41,584 nt of DNA from JBBQXK01 sp038251625. GTDB taxonomy: Bacteria > Pseudomonadota > Alphaproteobacteria > Rhodobacterales > Rhodobacteraceae. The translations under genes and the position numbers were made by a program. The DNA lies in NCBI GenBank assembly GCA_038251625.1, contig JBBSBE010000020.1, positions 1 through 41,584 of the forward strand, read 5' to 3'. Within the stretch, counting starts at the first letter, position 1, and each line of letters starts with the position of its first letter. A model generated the notes under the pieces. That model was not told where the DNA came from. It made no database searches and was given only the letters and a program-made list of their open reading frames with translations. This document shows, one piece after another, positions 8,608 to 15,789 of the stretch.

Positions 8608-9632
8608 TCGCGCCCGCCGATATGGCGCATTGCCGCGCCGCGATCCGGGCTGGATCGCTTTCATTTCACACCGCCTCGCGGCTGTTGCCCGCCCGGGTGC
8701 GCGATCCGGCGCTGGCGCTTTACGCGTTTTGCAGGCTGGCCGATGACGCGGTGGATGACGAGGGGGCCGACAAGGCCGGGGCCGTCCTGACGCTGCGCGA
8801 CAGGCTAGACCTTGTCTATGCCGGGCGGCCCCGCAATGCGGCACCCGACCGCGCGTTTGCCGCCGTGGTCGAGGATTTCGCGATGCCCCGTGCGCTGCCC
8901 GAGGCGCTGCTGGAGGGGCTGGCCTGGGATGCGGTGGGGCGGCGGTACGATACGCTGTCGGGCGTGCTTGATTATTCCGCGCGCGTGGCGGCGGCGGTCG
9001 GCGCCATGATGTGCGTGCTGATGCGGGTGCGCGAGGCCGATACGCTGGCCCGTGCCTGCGATCTGGGCCTTGCCATGCAACTGACCAATATCGCCCGCGA
9101 TGTGGGCGAGGATGCACGGGCGGGCCGGATCTACCTGCCGCTCGACTGGCTGGGCGAGGCGGGGCTGACGCCCGAGGCGTTCTTTGCCGACCCGCTGCCA
9201 TCTGCGGATATCCGTGCCATGGTGCGGCGGCTTCTGGCCGAGGCGCAGACGCTTTATACGCGGTCTTCGGCGGGGGTGGCGGCGCTGCCGCTGTCCTGCA
9301 GGCCGGGTATCCATGCGGCGCGCCTGATCTATGGCGCCATCGGTGCCGAGGTGGCGCGCAACGGGTACGACAGCGTGACATACCGCGCGCATACCTCCAA
9401 AGGGCGAAAGCTGGCGCTTTTGGTCGAGGCGACGGTGGTATCGGCCGCATCGGCCGCGATGCCGCGCCCCGCAACGGTGCATGCGCAGCCCGCGCGCGAG
9501 GTTGAATTTCTGGTGCGCGCCACCGCCGACCCCCGCCGCGCGGAAGGCCGGTCGGATGCCGTGCTGGCGGTTCTGGCGCAGCTCGAAGCGAAAGACCGCG
9601 CACGTCGGTCCGCCGTGGCTGCGGTGCGCTAG
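8604..9632 (+). CDS. crtB: Phytoene synthase CrtB
   Basis: This 342-residue enzyme condenses two GGPP to phytoene. The two Asp-rich motifs are visible: ADDAVDD at residues 46-52 and NIARDVGED at 162-170, the latter followed by ARAGRIYLP. Length and motifs fit bacterial phytoene synthases. Its ATG overlaps the crtI stop by four bases, so translation is coupled. The C-terminal tail beyond about residue 285 is rich in Ala/Arg and likely poorly conserved. Confidence 0.95.
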   Translation: MIAPADMAHCRAAIRAGSLSFHTASRLLPARVRDPALALYAFCRLADDAVDDEGADKAGAVLTLRDRLDLVYAGRPRNAAPDRAFAAVVEDFAMPRALPEALLEGLAWDAVGRRYDTLSGVLDYSARVAAAVGAMMCVLMRVREADTLARACDLGLAMQLTNIARDVGEDARAGRIYLPLDWLGEAGLTPEAFFADPLPSADIRAMVRRLLAEAQTLYTRSSAGVAALPLSCRPGIHAARLIYGAIGAEVARNGYDSVTYRAHTSKGRKLALLVEATVVSAASAAMPRPATVHAQPAREVEFLVRATADPRRAEGRSDAVLAVLAQLEAKDRARRSAVAAVR

Positions 9633-9672
9633 GCTTTTCGCCGCGTTGGCAATCTGAGAGCGCGCGGACCTA

Positions 9673-9723
9673 AGGGGGGCGCTGCCCCCCTCGGCCTTCG
9701 GCCTCACCCCCCGGGATATTTGG
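9673..9723. repeat. REP-like double hairpin between crtB and tspO
   Basis: Two stem-loops stand in tandem: an 8-bp stem AGGGGGGC/GCCCCCCT with loop GCT (9673-9691), then GGCC-TTC-GGCC (9693-9703). They are followed by CCCCCCGGGATATTTGGG. I recognise this string as a common intergenic element of Rhodobacteraceae genomes. There is no T-tract, so it more likely stabilises or processes mRNA than terminates it. The rest of 9633-9808 shows nothing else clear. Confidence 0.6.
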
Positions 9724-9808
9724 GCAGAGAAGAAGCCGAAATCGGGACCAAAGTTGTTCTTTTGCGGTAAACCCCTTACCTCAGGCGCTGATGTCAGTGG
9801 AGCACGCG

Positions 9809-10273
9809 ATGGACTGGGGGCTGTTTCTGACCTTTCTTGCGGCGGCGGGGGCTGCGTCTGCGACGGGCGCAATCTTCAAGCCGGGCGATTGGTACCTTGC
9901 GCTGAAAAAGCCTTCTTGGACACCGCCGAACTGGGCGTTTCCAGCCGTCTGGACGTTCCTTTACATCGCCATGGCCGTTGCGGCATCGCGCGCGGCGGTG
10001 CAGCCGGGATCGGGGCAGGCGCTGGCGTTCTGGGGCGCACAGATCGCATTCAACACGCTTTGGTCGCCGATCTTCTTTGGTCTGGGGCGTATGCGCGCGG
10101 CCTTTTTCGTGATGATGGGCCTATGGCTGTTCGTTGCGCTGACGATGGTGGCGTTCTTCCGGCTTGACCTGATCGCGGGGCTTTTGTTCGTGCCCTATCT
10201 GGTCTGGGTCACCGCTGCGGGGGCGCTGAACTGGCAGGTCTGGCGGATGAACCCGGACGTCGTGGCGCGCTAG
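9809..10273 (+). CDS. tspO: Tryptophan-rich sensory protein TspO (CrtK)
   Basis: This 154-residue membrane protein has five transmembrane helices and is the bacterial relative of the mitochondrial translocator protein. In Rhodobacter it sits in the outer membrane and modulates photosynthesis-gene expression, probably through tetrapyrrole export or degradation. Family motifs are KPSWTPPNW (34-42), AFNTLWSP (80-87) and PYLVWVTAAGALN (129-141). The ATG at 9809 is preferred because GGAG lies 6 bases upstream and it gives the usual MDW start; an ATG at 9791 would add six residues. Its TAG stop shares the palindrome CTAG with the convergent crtC stop. Confidence 0.93.
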   Translation: MDWGLFLTFLAAAGAASATGAIFKPGDWYLALKKPSWTPPNWAFPAVWTFLYIAMAVAASRAAVQPGSGQALAFWGAQIAFNTLWSPIFFGLGRMRAAFFVMMGLWLFVALTMVAFFRLDLIAGLLFVPYLVWVTAAGALNWQVWRMNPDVVAR

Positions 10274-11397
10274 TCGGGAAACGCCCACCGCGCGCGTCGC
10301 GGTACGCGCAGCGCGAGCATCGGCTTGAGCCACGGCTGCCGGAAGCGCCGCAGATCCAACGCTTCATGCACGCCGCGGCTGACCTCGCCGCCGATCTGCG
10401 TTTCAACGACCGAACGGCTGTAGAAAGGCGCCTCGAGCATGGCGAGCGTTTGGCGGGGGCGAATGCCTGCATCGGCGCGGGTTTCGCGGGCCAGCGCCCA
10501 GATCGTGCGGGGCAGGCGGGTCAGCGGCGGCGCGGCGAAGGGCGCCACCCTGCCATCGGCGCCGATCCTGAGGCTGAGCGCGAGGGTCGAGCCATCGCGC
10601 CGGGTGGCATCGTAGAAGCAGGCGGCGCCGTCCTTCAGCGGAAAGCGGCCCCACGTCCAGGTGGCGAAATCATCTTCGAGCGCGCGAGAGCCGAAGTTGC
10701 TGTCGAAATATCCGTGGCCCTGCCATCGGTTGCCCTGGGACAGGTCTACCGAGATATGGGCCGTGGGCGCGAAAGGGCGCCAGCGGTGGGTGCCTTCGGG
10801 GGTAAGGTCCGCCTCGTAGTCGGTAACGGCGGAGGGGGTGATGACGATCCGCCCCTGAACCGGAGTGACGATGGGCGGCGCGCCCCATTCATCGACGTCG
10901 ATCACCAGTTCGCTGCCCGTCCAGTGCATCCGGCTTGGACCCACGGTCAGCGTATCGCGCGTCTGGCGCAGGGCCGATGCGCCCCTGTCGGTCATCGTGA
11001 AGCGCCCCCCGGGGCCGTAGGTCGCCACATTGATGCAGCAGTGGTTTTGCGGGTTTCTGCGGCCCGACCAGCGATACCAGGGCGAAAAGACCGACCCTAT
11101 GAACCCGATGACCGAGACGGCGCGGGTGCCGCCATCTTCGATGCCATCGACGTACCACCAGGCGTAGCCGTCGGGGCCGACATGGACCGAGAAATCCGGG
11201 CCGCCGCGATCGCATTCGCCGCGTGGCGCCCCGACAGGGCCGCCATCGGCACGCCTGCCCCGGGATGCGCGCCCCCCCCTGCCAGATAAAGGCCCGGCAG
11301 GCGCGTCTGTGCTGTGGGCCGTCGGAAGCTTGCCGTCAGCCCCGCCGGGCTGAGCCCGTAGATCGACCCCTGCGAGCCCGGAAACCGCGCGGCCCAC
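10270..11397 (-). CDS. crtC: Carotenoid 1,2-hydratase CrtC (start uncertain)
   Basis: CrtC adds water across the C1-C2 double bond of neurosporene. The conserved region runs from about 11200 (GPDGYAWWYVDG, then IGFIGSVFSPWYRWSGRR) through WRPFAPTAHI, RWQGHGYFDSNFG and TWTWGRFPLKDGA to the stop. Downstream of the GTG at 11397 the frame has no ATG, GTG or TTG until well inside the conserved domain. I give that GTG (375 residues), though its first 65 residues would be overprinted crtD sequence. The true protein probably starts nearer 11220 at a non-standard codon. It overlaps crtD by at least 100 bases and meets tspO tail to tail. Confidence 0.85.
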   Translation of the reverse strand: MGRAVSGLAGVDLRAQPGGADGKLPTAHSTDAPAGPLSGRGGRASRGRRADGGPVGAPRGECDRGGPDFSVHVGPDGYAWWYVDGIEDGGTRAVSVIGFIGSVFSPWYRWSGRRNPQNHCCINVATYGPGGRFTMTDRGASALRQTRDTLTVGPSRMHWTGSELVIDVDEWGAPPIVTPVQGRIVITPSAVTDYEADLTPEGTHRWRPFAPTAHISVDLSQGNRWQGHGYFDSNFGSRALEDDFATWTWGRFPLKDGAACFYDATRRDGSTLALSLRIGADGRVAPFAAPPLTRLPRTIWALARETRADAGIRPRQTLAMLEAPFYSRSVVETQIGGEVSRGVHEALDLRRFRQPWLKPMLALRVPRRARWAFPD

Positions 11398-12683
11398 AGC
11401 GCGGGCATCGTCATCGTCGAGGGAGCCGGGGGCGGGGTCAGCGTGAGGCCAGCGCGGGCCAGTGTGGACAGCATCAATTGGTGGCATCGGTCGTCTTCCT
11501 TGGCGGGGTCGGGGGCACCCGGTGCGTGGGGCGGGGCGTTCATGATGATCTCGAACCGTTCGGGGCCGGTCGGGGTGGTGCCCGCCCCCCGGTCCTGCGC
11601 GCAGATGTAGAGTGAGGCTGCGTCCGGCGCCCGGCCCTGCGAGAGCGGGCCGAATTCGCGCGCGGGATCGGCGGTGAACAGGACGTTGTGGTGCAGGAGC
11701 GGCAGGCCCGTGGCGGTGGCGGCAAAGGCCCAGACGCGGGCGGACAGGCTGCGGGGCGTGACGCCGGACGATGGCACGGCCCGCGTGACGGCCGGGCCAA
11801 GGCGCCCTTCAAGCAGGGCTGCCGGGTCGCCATTGAAGACCACGGCGTCGGCGGCAAGGCTCGACCCATCCGAAAGCGCCACGCCCGAGACCTGCCCCCA
11901 ATGTTCCAGAATGCGCTCTGCCGCGACCCCGTAGCGGATGCGCGCGCCGCCGGTTTCCGCAAGCATTGCAAGCGTTTGCGCGAGCTTGTGCATCCCGCCC
12001 TCGACCACCCAGACGCCCGCCGCCTCGGCCTGCCAGATCAGTGACAGCACAGCGGGGGCCGCAGTGGGGATGCCGCCCACATAGGTGGCGAAACGGCCGA
12101 AAAGCTGGCGCAGGCGCGGGTCGCGGAAGTGCAGGGCAAGGTAGCGGGCCAACGTCATGCCGGGCAGAAGCATGGGCCAGAGGGCGGGCGACCGCAGGGC
12201 GGCGCGCGCGATGGCCGCAGGGCTGATGCGGGCCGCCTGCATCACGGGCGCGTCGAAGGCGGCAAAGGCCGCCGCCGTGCGCGCGTCAAAGCGGCGGAAA
12301 TCGGCGGCAGCGCGCGGCCCGCCCCAGGCGGAAATGGCGGTGGCGGTGATCCCGGCATCCGACGACAGGTCAAGCATCGATCCGTCGGGCCACCAGTGCC
12401 GGGCAAGGACGGGTTGGCGGTGCAGGGTCAGGTGATCCTCGATCCGCGTTCCGGCCAAGGCAAAGAGTTCGTCGAAGACCGCGCGCATGGTCAGCACGGT
12501 TGGTCCGGCATCGACCGGCCCGGCCGCGCTGGCAACCGTCTGCATCTTGCCGCCGGGGGTATCCGCAGCCTCGACCACCGTCACCTGATGGCCTGCATGC
12601 GCAAGCCGGACCGCAGCGGATAGCCCGCCGATTCCGGCGCCGATCACCACGACGCGACTGCCTTTGTTTTCGTTTCGGGCCAT
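11097..12683 (-). CDS. crtD: Hydroxyneurosporene desaturase (methoxyneurosporene dehydrogenase) CrtD
   Basis: This 528-residue CrtI-family FAD enzyme introduces the C3,4 double bond of the spheroidene pathway. The dinucleotide motif GAGIGG is at residues 15-20 and the C-terminal motif GLYLAGGGAHPGAGVPMAAL is intact. After GRHAANAIAAA the last 30 or so residues (Ser/Ala/Pro-rich) are read out of frame through conserved crtC sequence and are probably a non-functional tail. The ATG at 12683 faces crtE across 88 bases that hold two PpsR sites. It forms an operon with crtC. CrtI is the main alternative but is already encoded at 7054-8607. Confidence 0.92.
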   Translation of the reverse strand: MARNENKGSRVVVIGAGIGGLSAAVRLAHAGHQVTVVEAADTPGGKMQTVASAAGPVDAGPTVLTMRAVFDELFALAGTRIEDHLTLHRQPVLARHWWPDGSMLDLSSDAGITATAISAWGGPRAAADFRRFDARTAAAFAAFDAPVMQAARISPAAIARAALRSPALWPMLLPGMTLARYLALHFRDPRLRQLFGRFATYVGGIPTAAPAVLSLIWQAEAAGVWVVEGGMHKLAQTLAMLAETGGARIRYGVAAERILEHWGQVSGVALSDGSSLAADAVVFNGDPAALLEGRLGPAVTRAVPSSGVTPRSLSARVWAFAATATGLPLLHHNVLFTADPAREFGPLSQGRAPDAASLYICAQDRGAGTTPTGPERFEIIMNAPPHAPGAPDPAKEDDRCHQLMLSTLARAGLTLTPPPAPSTMTMPALWAARFPGSQGSIYGLSPAGLTASFRRPTAQTRLPGLYLAGGGAHPGAGVPMAALSGRHAANAIAAARISRSMSAPTATPGGTSMASKMAAPAPSRSSGS

Positions 12684-12712
12684 GGGTTGATTGTTGACTC
12701 GGGGGGATGATC

Positions 12713-12730
12713 TGTCCAGTATGATTTACA
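12713..12730. promoter_or_regulatory. PpsR/CrtJ operator 1 in crtD/crtE region
   Basis: TGTCCAGTATGATTTACA fits TGT-N12-ACA exactly. It lies between the divergent crtD and crtE starts and 6 bases from the second site. A TATGAT hexamer (12720-12725) lies inside it and could be a crtE -10 element, although no well-spaced -35 is seen. Confidence 0.75.
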
Positions 12731-12736
12731 CTTCTA

Positions 12737-12754
12737 TGTCTGAATTGTCTGACA
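12737..12754. promoter_or_regulatory. PpsR/CrtJ operator 2 in crtD/crtE region
   Basis: TGTCTGAATTGTCTGACA is an exact TGTC-N10-GACA palindrome, centred 24 bases from its neighbour, about two helical turns. Tandem, helically phased sites are the arrangement in which CrtJ binds cooperatively. Confidence 0.78.
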
Positions 12755-12771
12755 CTTTCGGAGGCCGCCCT

Positions 12772-13638
12772 ATGGAACGACGGATCGAGGCTGCCATCCA
12801 GGCTGCATTGAAGCTGGGCCAAGGCCCCGATGCGCCCGCGCGGCTGGCACAAGCCTTGCCCTATGCGGTGCTGCCCGGTGGTGCGCGTATCCGCCCCACG
12901 ATCCTGATGTCGGTCGCCATGGCCTGCGGCGATGACCGCCCGGCGCTTGCCGATGCTGCCTGTGCCGCGCTGGAGCTGATCCATTGTGCAAGCCTTGTGC
13001 ATGACGATCTGCCCGCCTTTGACGATGCCGACACGCGGCGCGGCAAGGCCACGGTGCACCGCGCCTATTCCGAACCGCTGGCGGTGCTGGCGGGCGACAG
13101 TCTGATCATTCTGGCCTTCGACACGCTGGCCCGCGCCGCCGATGCGGATGCCGCACGGGCCTTGGGCCTTGTGCGCATTCTGGCCGCGCGGACCGGCATG
13201 CCCGGGGGTATCTGCGCGGGGCAGGGTTGGGAAAGCGAGGCGCAGGTGGATCTGCGCGCCTATCACCGCGCCAAGACCGGTGCCCTCTTCATAGCCGCAA
13301 CCCAGATGGGCGCGCAGGCCGCGGGGCAGGACCCCGAGCCCTGGGCCGAGCTTGGCGCCCGAATCGGTGAGGCGTTCCAGGTGGCGGACGATCTGCGCGA
13401 CGCGCTTTATGATGCCGAGACGCTGGGCAAGCCTGTCGGGCAGGACGCGATCCATGCGCGCCCCTCTGCGGTTGCGGAACTTGGCGTGCAGGGCGCCATC
13501 CGGCATCTGCGCGATATTCTGTCGGGTGCCATCTCCTCGATCCCGTCCTGCAAGGGTGAGGCGATGCTGGCTGCGATGGTCAACCGCTACGCCGAACGGA
13601 TGACGCCCGTTGCCCCCGCCATGGCCGCGCAGGGATGA
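12772..13638 (+). CDS. crtE: Geranylgeranyl diphosphate synthase CrtE
   Basis: This 288-residue prenyltransferase makes GGPP from C5 units for carotenoids and the bacteriochlorophyll tail. The first Asp-rich motif VHDDLPAFDD is at residues 76-85 and the second, QVADDLRDA, at 203-211. The start is the ATG at 12772, with GGAGG ending 8 bases upstream; upstream in-frame ATGs overlap the PpsR sites and are unlikely. The stop overlaps the crtF ATG (ATGA). It opens the crtE-crtF unit that leads into the bch-puf superoperon. Confidence 0.95.
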   Translation: MERRIEAAIQAALKLGQGPDAPARLAQALPYAVLPGGARIRPTILMSVAMACGDDRPALADAACAALELIHCASLVHDDLPAFDDADTRRGKATVHRAYSEPLAVLAGDSLIILAFDTLARAADADAARALGLVRILAARTGMPGGICAGQGWESEAQVDLRAYHRAKTGALFIAATQMGAQAAGQDPEPWAELGARIGEAFQVADDLRDALYDAETLGKPVGQDAIHARPSAVAELGVQGAIRHLRDILSGAISSIPSCKGEAMLAAMVNRYAERMTPVAPAMAAQG

Positions 13639-14726
13639 CGCTGACCGGCAGCCCGCCGGTCCGGGGGCCGTGGATCCATCGGCTGGCTGGATCGCGGCGG
13701 TTTCAGGCCTGGGCCGCGCGTGTGCCGGGCCTTTCCTTCCTAGTTCGTGCCGAGGGCCGCGCCCTTTTTCATGTGATCCAAGGCTTTGTGCAAAGTCAGG
13801 TGCTTTTGGCGCTGGTGGAGCTTGACCTTCTGTCACGGCTTGAAACCCCCCGCACCGCTGCAAGCCTTGCGCCCGCAGCCGGTCTGGCAGAGGCGCGGAT
13901 GCAGGTGCTTTTGCAGGCGGGCGCCGGGATCGGCCTTTTGCGCCGCCATCGCGACGGGCGGTTTTCGCTGACGCGACGTGGGGCCGCGTTTCGCGCGGTG
14001 CCGGGCTTGCCCGCGATGGTGCGGCATCATTCCGTCCTCTACCGCGATCTGGCTGATCCGGTCGCGTTCCTGCGCGGCGAGACCGCACCGGAACTGGCAC
14101 GGTTCTGGCCCTATGTCTTTGGTGCCGCAGCAGCGGAAGACCCAGCGGTCGCCGCCACCTATTCCGGCCTGATGGCCGACAGCCAGACGCTGGTTGCCGA
14201 AGACACGCTGCGGTTGGTGCCGATGACGGGCGTGCGCCATCTGATGGATGTGGGCGGTGGCACCGGTGCCTTTCTGCGCGCGGTGCATGCCGCGCATCCC
14301 GGGCTGCGGCTGACGGTTTTCGATCTTCCCGCCGTGCTGGCGGGCGCGCGACTGCCCCCGGGTATCGCGGCGCTGCCCGGCAGCTTCCGCGACGATACGC
14401 TGCCCCAAGGTGCGGATGCGATCAGCCTTGTGCGCGTGCTCTACGATCATTCCGACGCGACGGTCGCCGCACTGCTGGCCCGCGTGCATGCCGCGCTGCC
14501 CCCCGGCGGGCGGATCATCATATCCGAGCCGATGTCGGGCGGGGTGCGGCCCGATCCCACGACGGATGTCTATTTTGCCTTTTATTGCATGGCGATGCAG
14601 ACCGGCCGCACACGATCGGCCGCCGAAATCGCTGCCCTGCTGGCGCAGGCCGGATTTCACGGGATGCGCGCGCTGCCCGGGCCGCGCCCGTTTGTGACCT
14701 CTGTGGTCACGGCGGCTAAATCGTGA
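13635..14726 (+). CDS. crtF: Hydroxyneurosporene O-methyltransferase CrtF
   Basis: This 363-residue SAM-dependent methyltransferase methylates the C1 hydroxyl made by CrtC. It has the N-terminal winged-helix dimerisation region (about 50-120) and the SAM motif LMDVGGGTGAF at 203-213, followed by LTVFDLP. Its ATG overlaps the crtE stop. The bchC promoter lies immediately after it, so transcription from crtE can read into bchC. Confidence 0.93.
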   Translation: MTLTGSPPVRGPWIHRLAGSRRFQAWAARVPGLSFLVRAEGRALFHVIQGFVQSQVLLALVELDLLSRLETPRTAASLAPAAGLAEARMQVLLQAGAGIGLLRRHRDGRFSLTRRGAAFRAVPGLPAMVRHHSVLYRDLADPVAFLRGETAPELARFWPYVFGAAAAEDPAVAATYSGLMADSQTLVAEDTLRLVPMTGVRHLMDVGGGTGAFLRAVHAAHPGLRLTVFDLPAVLAGARLPPGIAALPGSFRDDTLPQGADAISLVRVLYDHSDATVAALLARVHAALPPGGRIIISEPMSGGVRPDPTTDVYFAFYCMAMQTGRTRSAAEIAALLAQAGFHGMRALPGPRPFVTSVVTAAKS

Positions 14727-14742
14727 TTGGCGCTCCAATATC

Positions 14743-14760
14743 TGTCTATTCTGATTGACA
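14743..14760. promoter_or_regulatory. PpsR/CrtJ operator 1 upstream of bchC
   Basis: TGTCTATTCTGATTGACA is an exact TGTC-N10-GACA palindrome. Its right end contains the TTGACA -35 hexamer of the bchC promoter, so binding would exclude RNA polymerase. Confidence 0.85.
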
Positions 14761-14782
14761 GATAGGACTGTCAGGTTAAACT
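14755..14782 (+). promoter_or_regulatory. bchC promoter (sigma70 type)
   Basis: A perfect -35 TTGACA (14755-14760) and a -10 TAAACT (14777-14782) are 16 bases apart. Each is embedded in one of the two PpsR sites. This matches the known design of the R. capsulatus bchC promoter, where CrtJ covers -35 and -10. The leader to the bchC ATG carries a small CCCC-GAA-GGGG hairpin at 14802-14812. Confidence 0.7.
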
Positions 14783-14786
14783 TACA
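14769..14786. promoter_or_regulatory. PpsR/CrtJ operator 2 upstream of bchC
   Basis: TGTCAGGTTAAACTTACA fits TGT-N12-ACA and contains the -10 TAAACT. The gap to site 1 is 8 bases, the spacing known for cooperative CrtJ binding at bchC. Confidence 0.82.
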
Positions 14787-14832
14787 CCAAGGCGAACGAC
14801 TCCCCGAAGGGGGCCACGCCAAAGGGAGCGCG

Positions 14833-15789
14833 ATGGAAACCTCAGCCGTCATATTGTCAGGACCGAAGGAGCTTTCGGTCGAGCGTGTGGGCCTCATGGC
14901 CCCGGGTGCTGGCGATGTGGTGGTAGAGATCGCGCATTCGGGTATTTCCACTGGTACCGAGAAACTGTTCTGGTCCGGCACGATGCCGCCCTTTCCGGGG
15001 ATGGGCTATCCGCTGGTGCCTGGCTACGAATCGGCTGGCGAGGTGGTCGAGGCCGGCGCCGACAGCGGCTACAACGTGGGTGAGCGGGTGTTCGTGCCCG
15101 GCGCCAATTGCTTTTCCGGGCGCGAGGGGCAGCCCGTGCGCGGCCTTTTCGGCGGCGCCTCGCGGCATCTGGTAACGGCGGCTTCGCGGGTCACGCGGAT
15201 TGATCGCGGCATGGGCGCCGAGGGTGCGCTTCTGGCGCTTGCCGCCACCGCGCGCCATGCGTTGGCGGGGTTTGATGCGCGCCTGCCCGATCTGATCGTC
15301 GGGCATGGTGTGCTGGGCCGTCTTCTGGCCCGGTTGACCGTTGCCGCCGGTGGGGCCGTCCCCACGGTGTGGGAAGTGAGCCCCGTGCGTCAGGCCGGTG
15401 CCGTCGGATATCCGGTGATGCATCCCGACGATGATCCGCGCCGCGACTATCGGTCGGTCTATGATGTGTCGGGGGCGGTCGATTTGCTCGACACGCTGAT
15501 CGGCCGGATCGCCAGGGGCGGCGAGGTTGTGTTGGCGGGCTTCTACACCCAGCCGATCCAGTTCGCTTTCGCACCCGCCTTCATGAAGGAAGCGCGTCTT
15601 CGCATCGCCGCCGAATGGACGGCGGAAGACATGACCGCCACCCGCCAGCTGATCGATTGCGGTGCGCTCTCGATGGCTGGTCTGGTGACCCACCGCACGG
15701 ATGCGCGTTCTGCGCCGGAGGCTTATGAGACGGCGTTCACGCAACCCGACTGCCTCAAGATGATACTGGACTGGAAGGAAGCCGCATGA
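14833..15789 (+). CDS. bchC: 3-hydroxyethyl bacteriochlorophyllide a dehydrogenase BchC
   Basis: This 318-residue medium-chain dehydrogenase/reductase oxidises the C3 hydroxyethyl group to acetyl, a late step to bacteriochlorophyllide a. The N-terminal half has the GroES-like fold (HSGISTGTEKLFW, VPGYESAGEVVEAG) and the second half the NAD(P) domain (LIVGHGVLGRLLARL). The start is the ATG at 14833 behind AGGGAG; the frame extends upstream only into the promoter. It is the first gene of the bchCXYZ-puf superoperon, and its stop overlaps bchX (ATGA). Confidence 0.95.
   Translation: METSAVILSGPKELSVERVGLMAPGAGDVVVEIAHSGISTGTEKLFWSGTMPPFPGMGYPLVPGYESAGEVVEAGADSGYNVGERVFVPGANCFSGREGQPVRGLFGGASRHLVTAASRVTRIDRGMGAEGALLALAATARHALAGFDARLPDLIVGHGVLGRLLARLTVAAGGAVPTVWEVSPVRQAGAVGYPVMHPDDDPRRDYRSVYDVSGAVDLLDTLIGRIARGGEVVLAGFYTQPIQFAFAPAFMKEARLRIAAEWTAEDMTATRQLIDCGALSMAGLVTHRTDARSAPEAYETAFTQPDCLKMILDWKEAA

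Noticed and set aside
7369..9603. A 744-codon frame on the minus strand opposite crtI and crtB.
   Set aside because: The sequence is low-complexity Arg/Pro/Ala/His and lies fully over two well-recognised genes.
12370..14100. A 576-codon minus-strand frame over crtE and crtF.
   Set aside because: It is a shadow of crtE and crtF and of the divergent promoter region, with no domain recognised.
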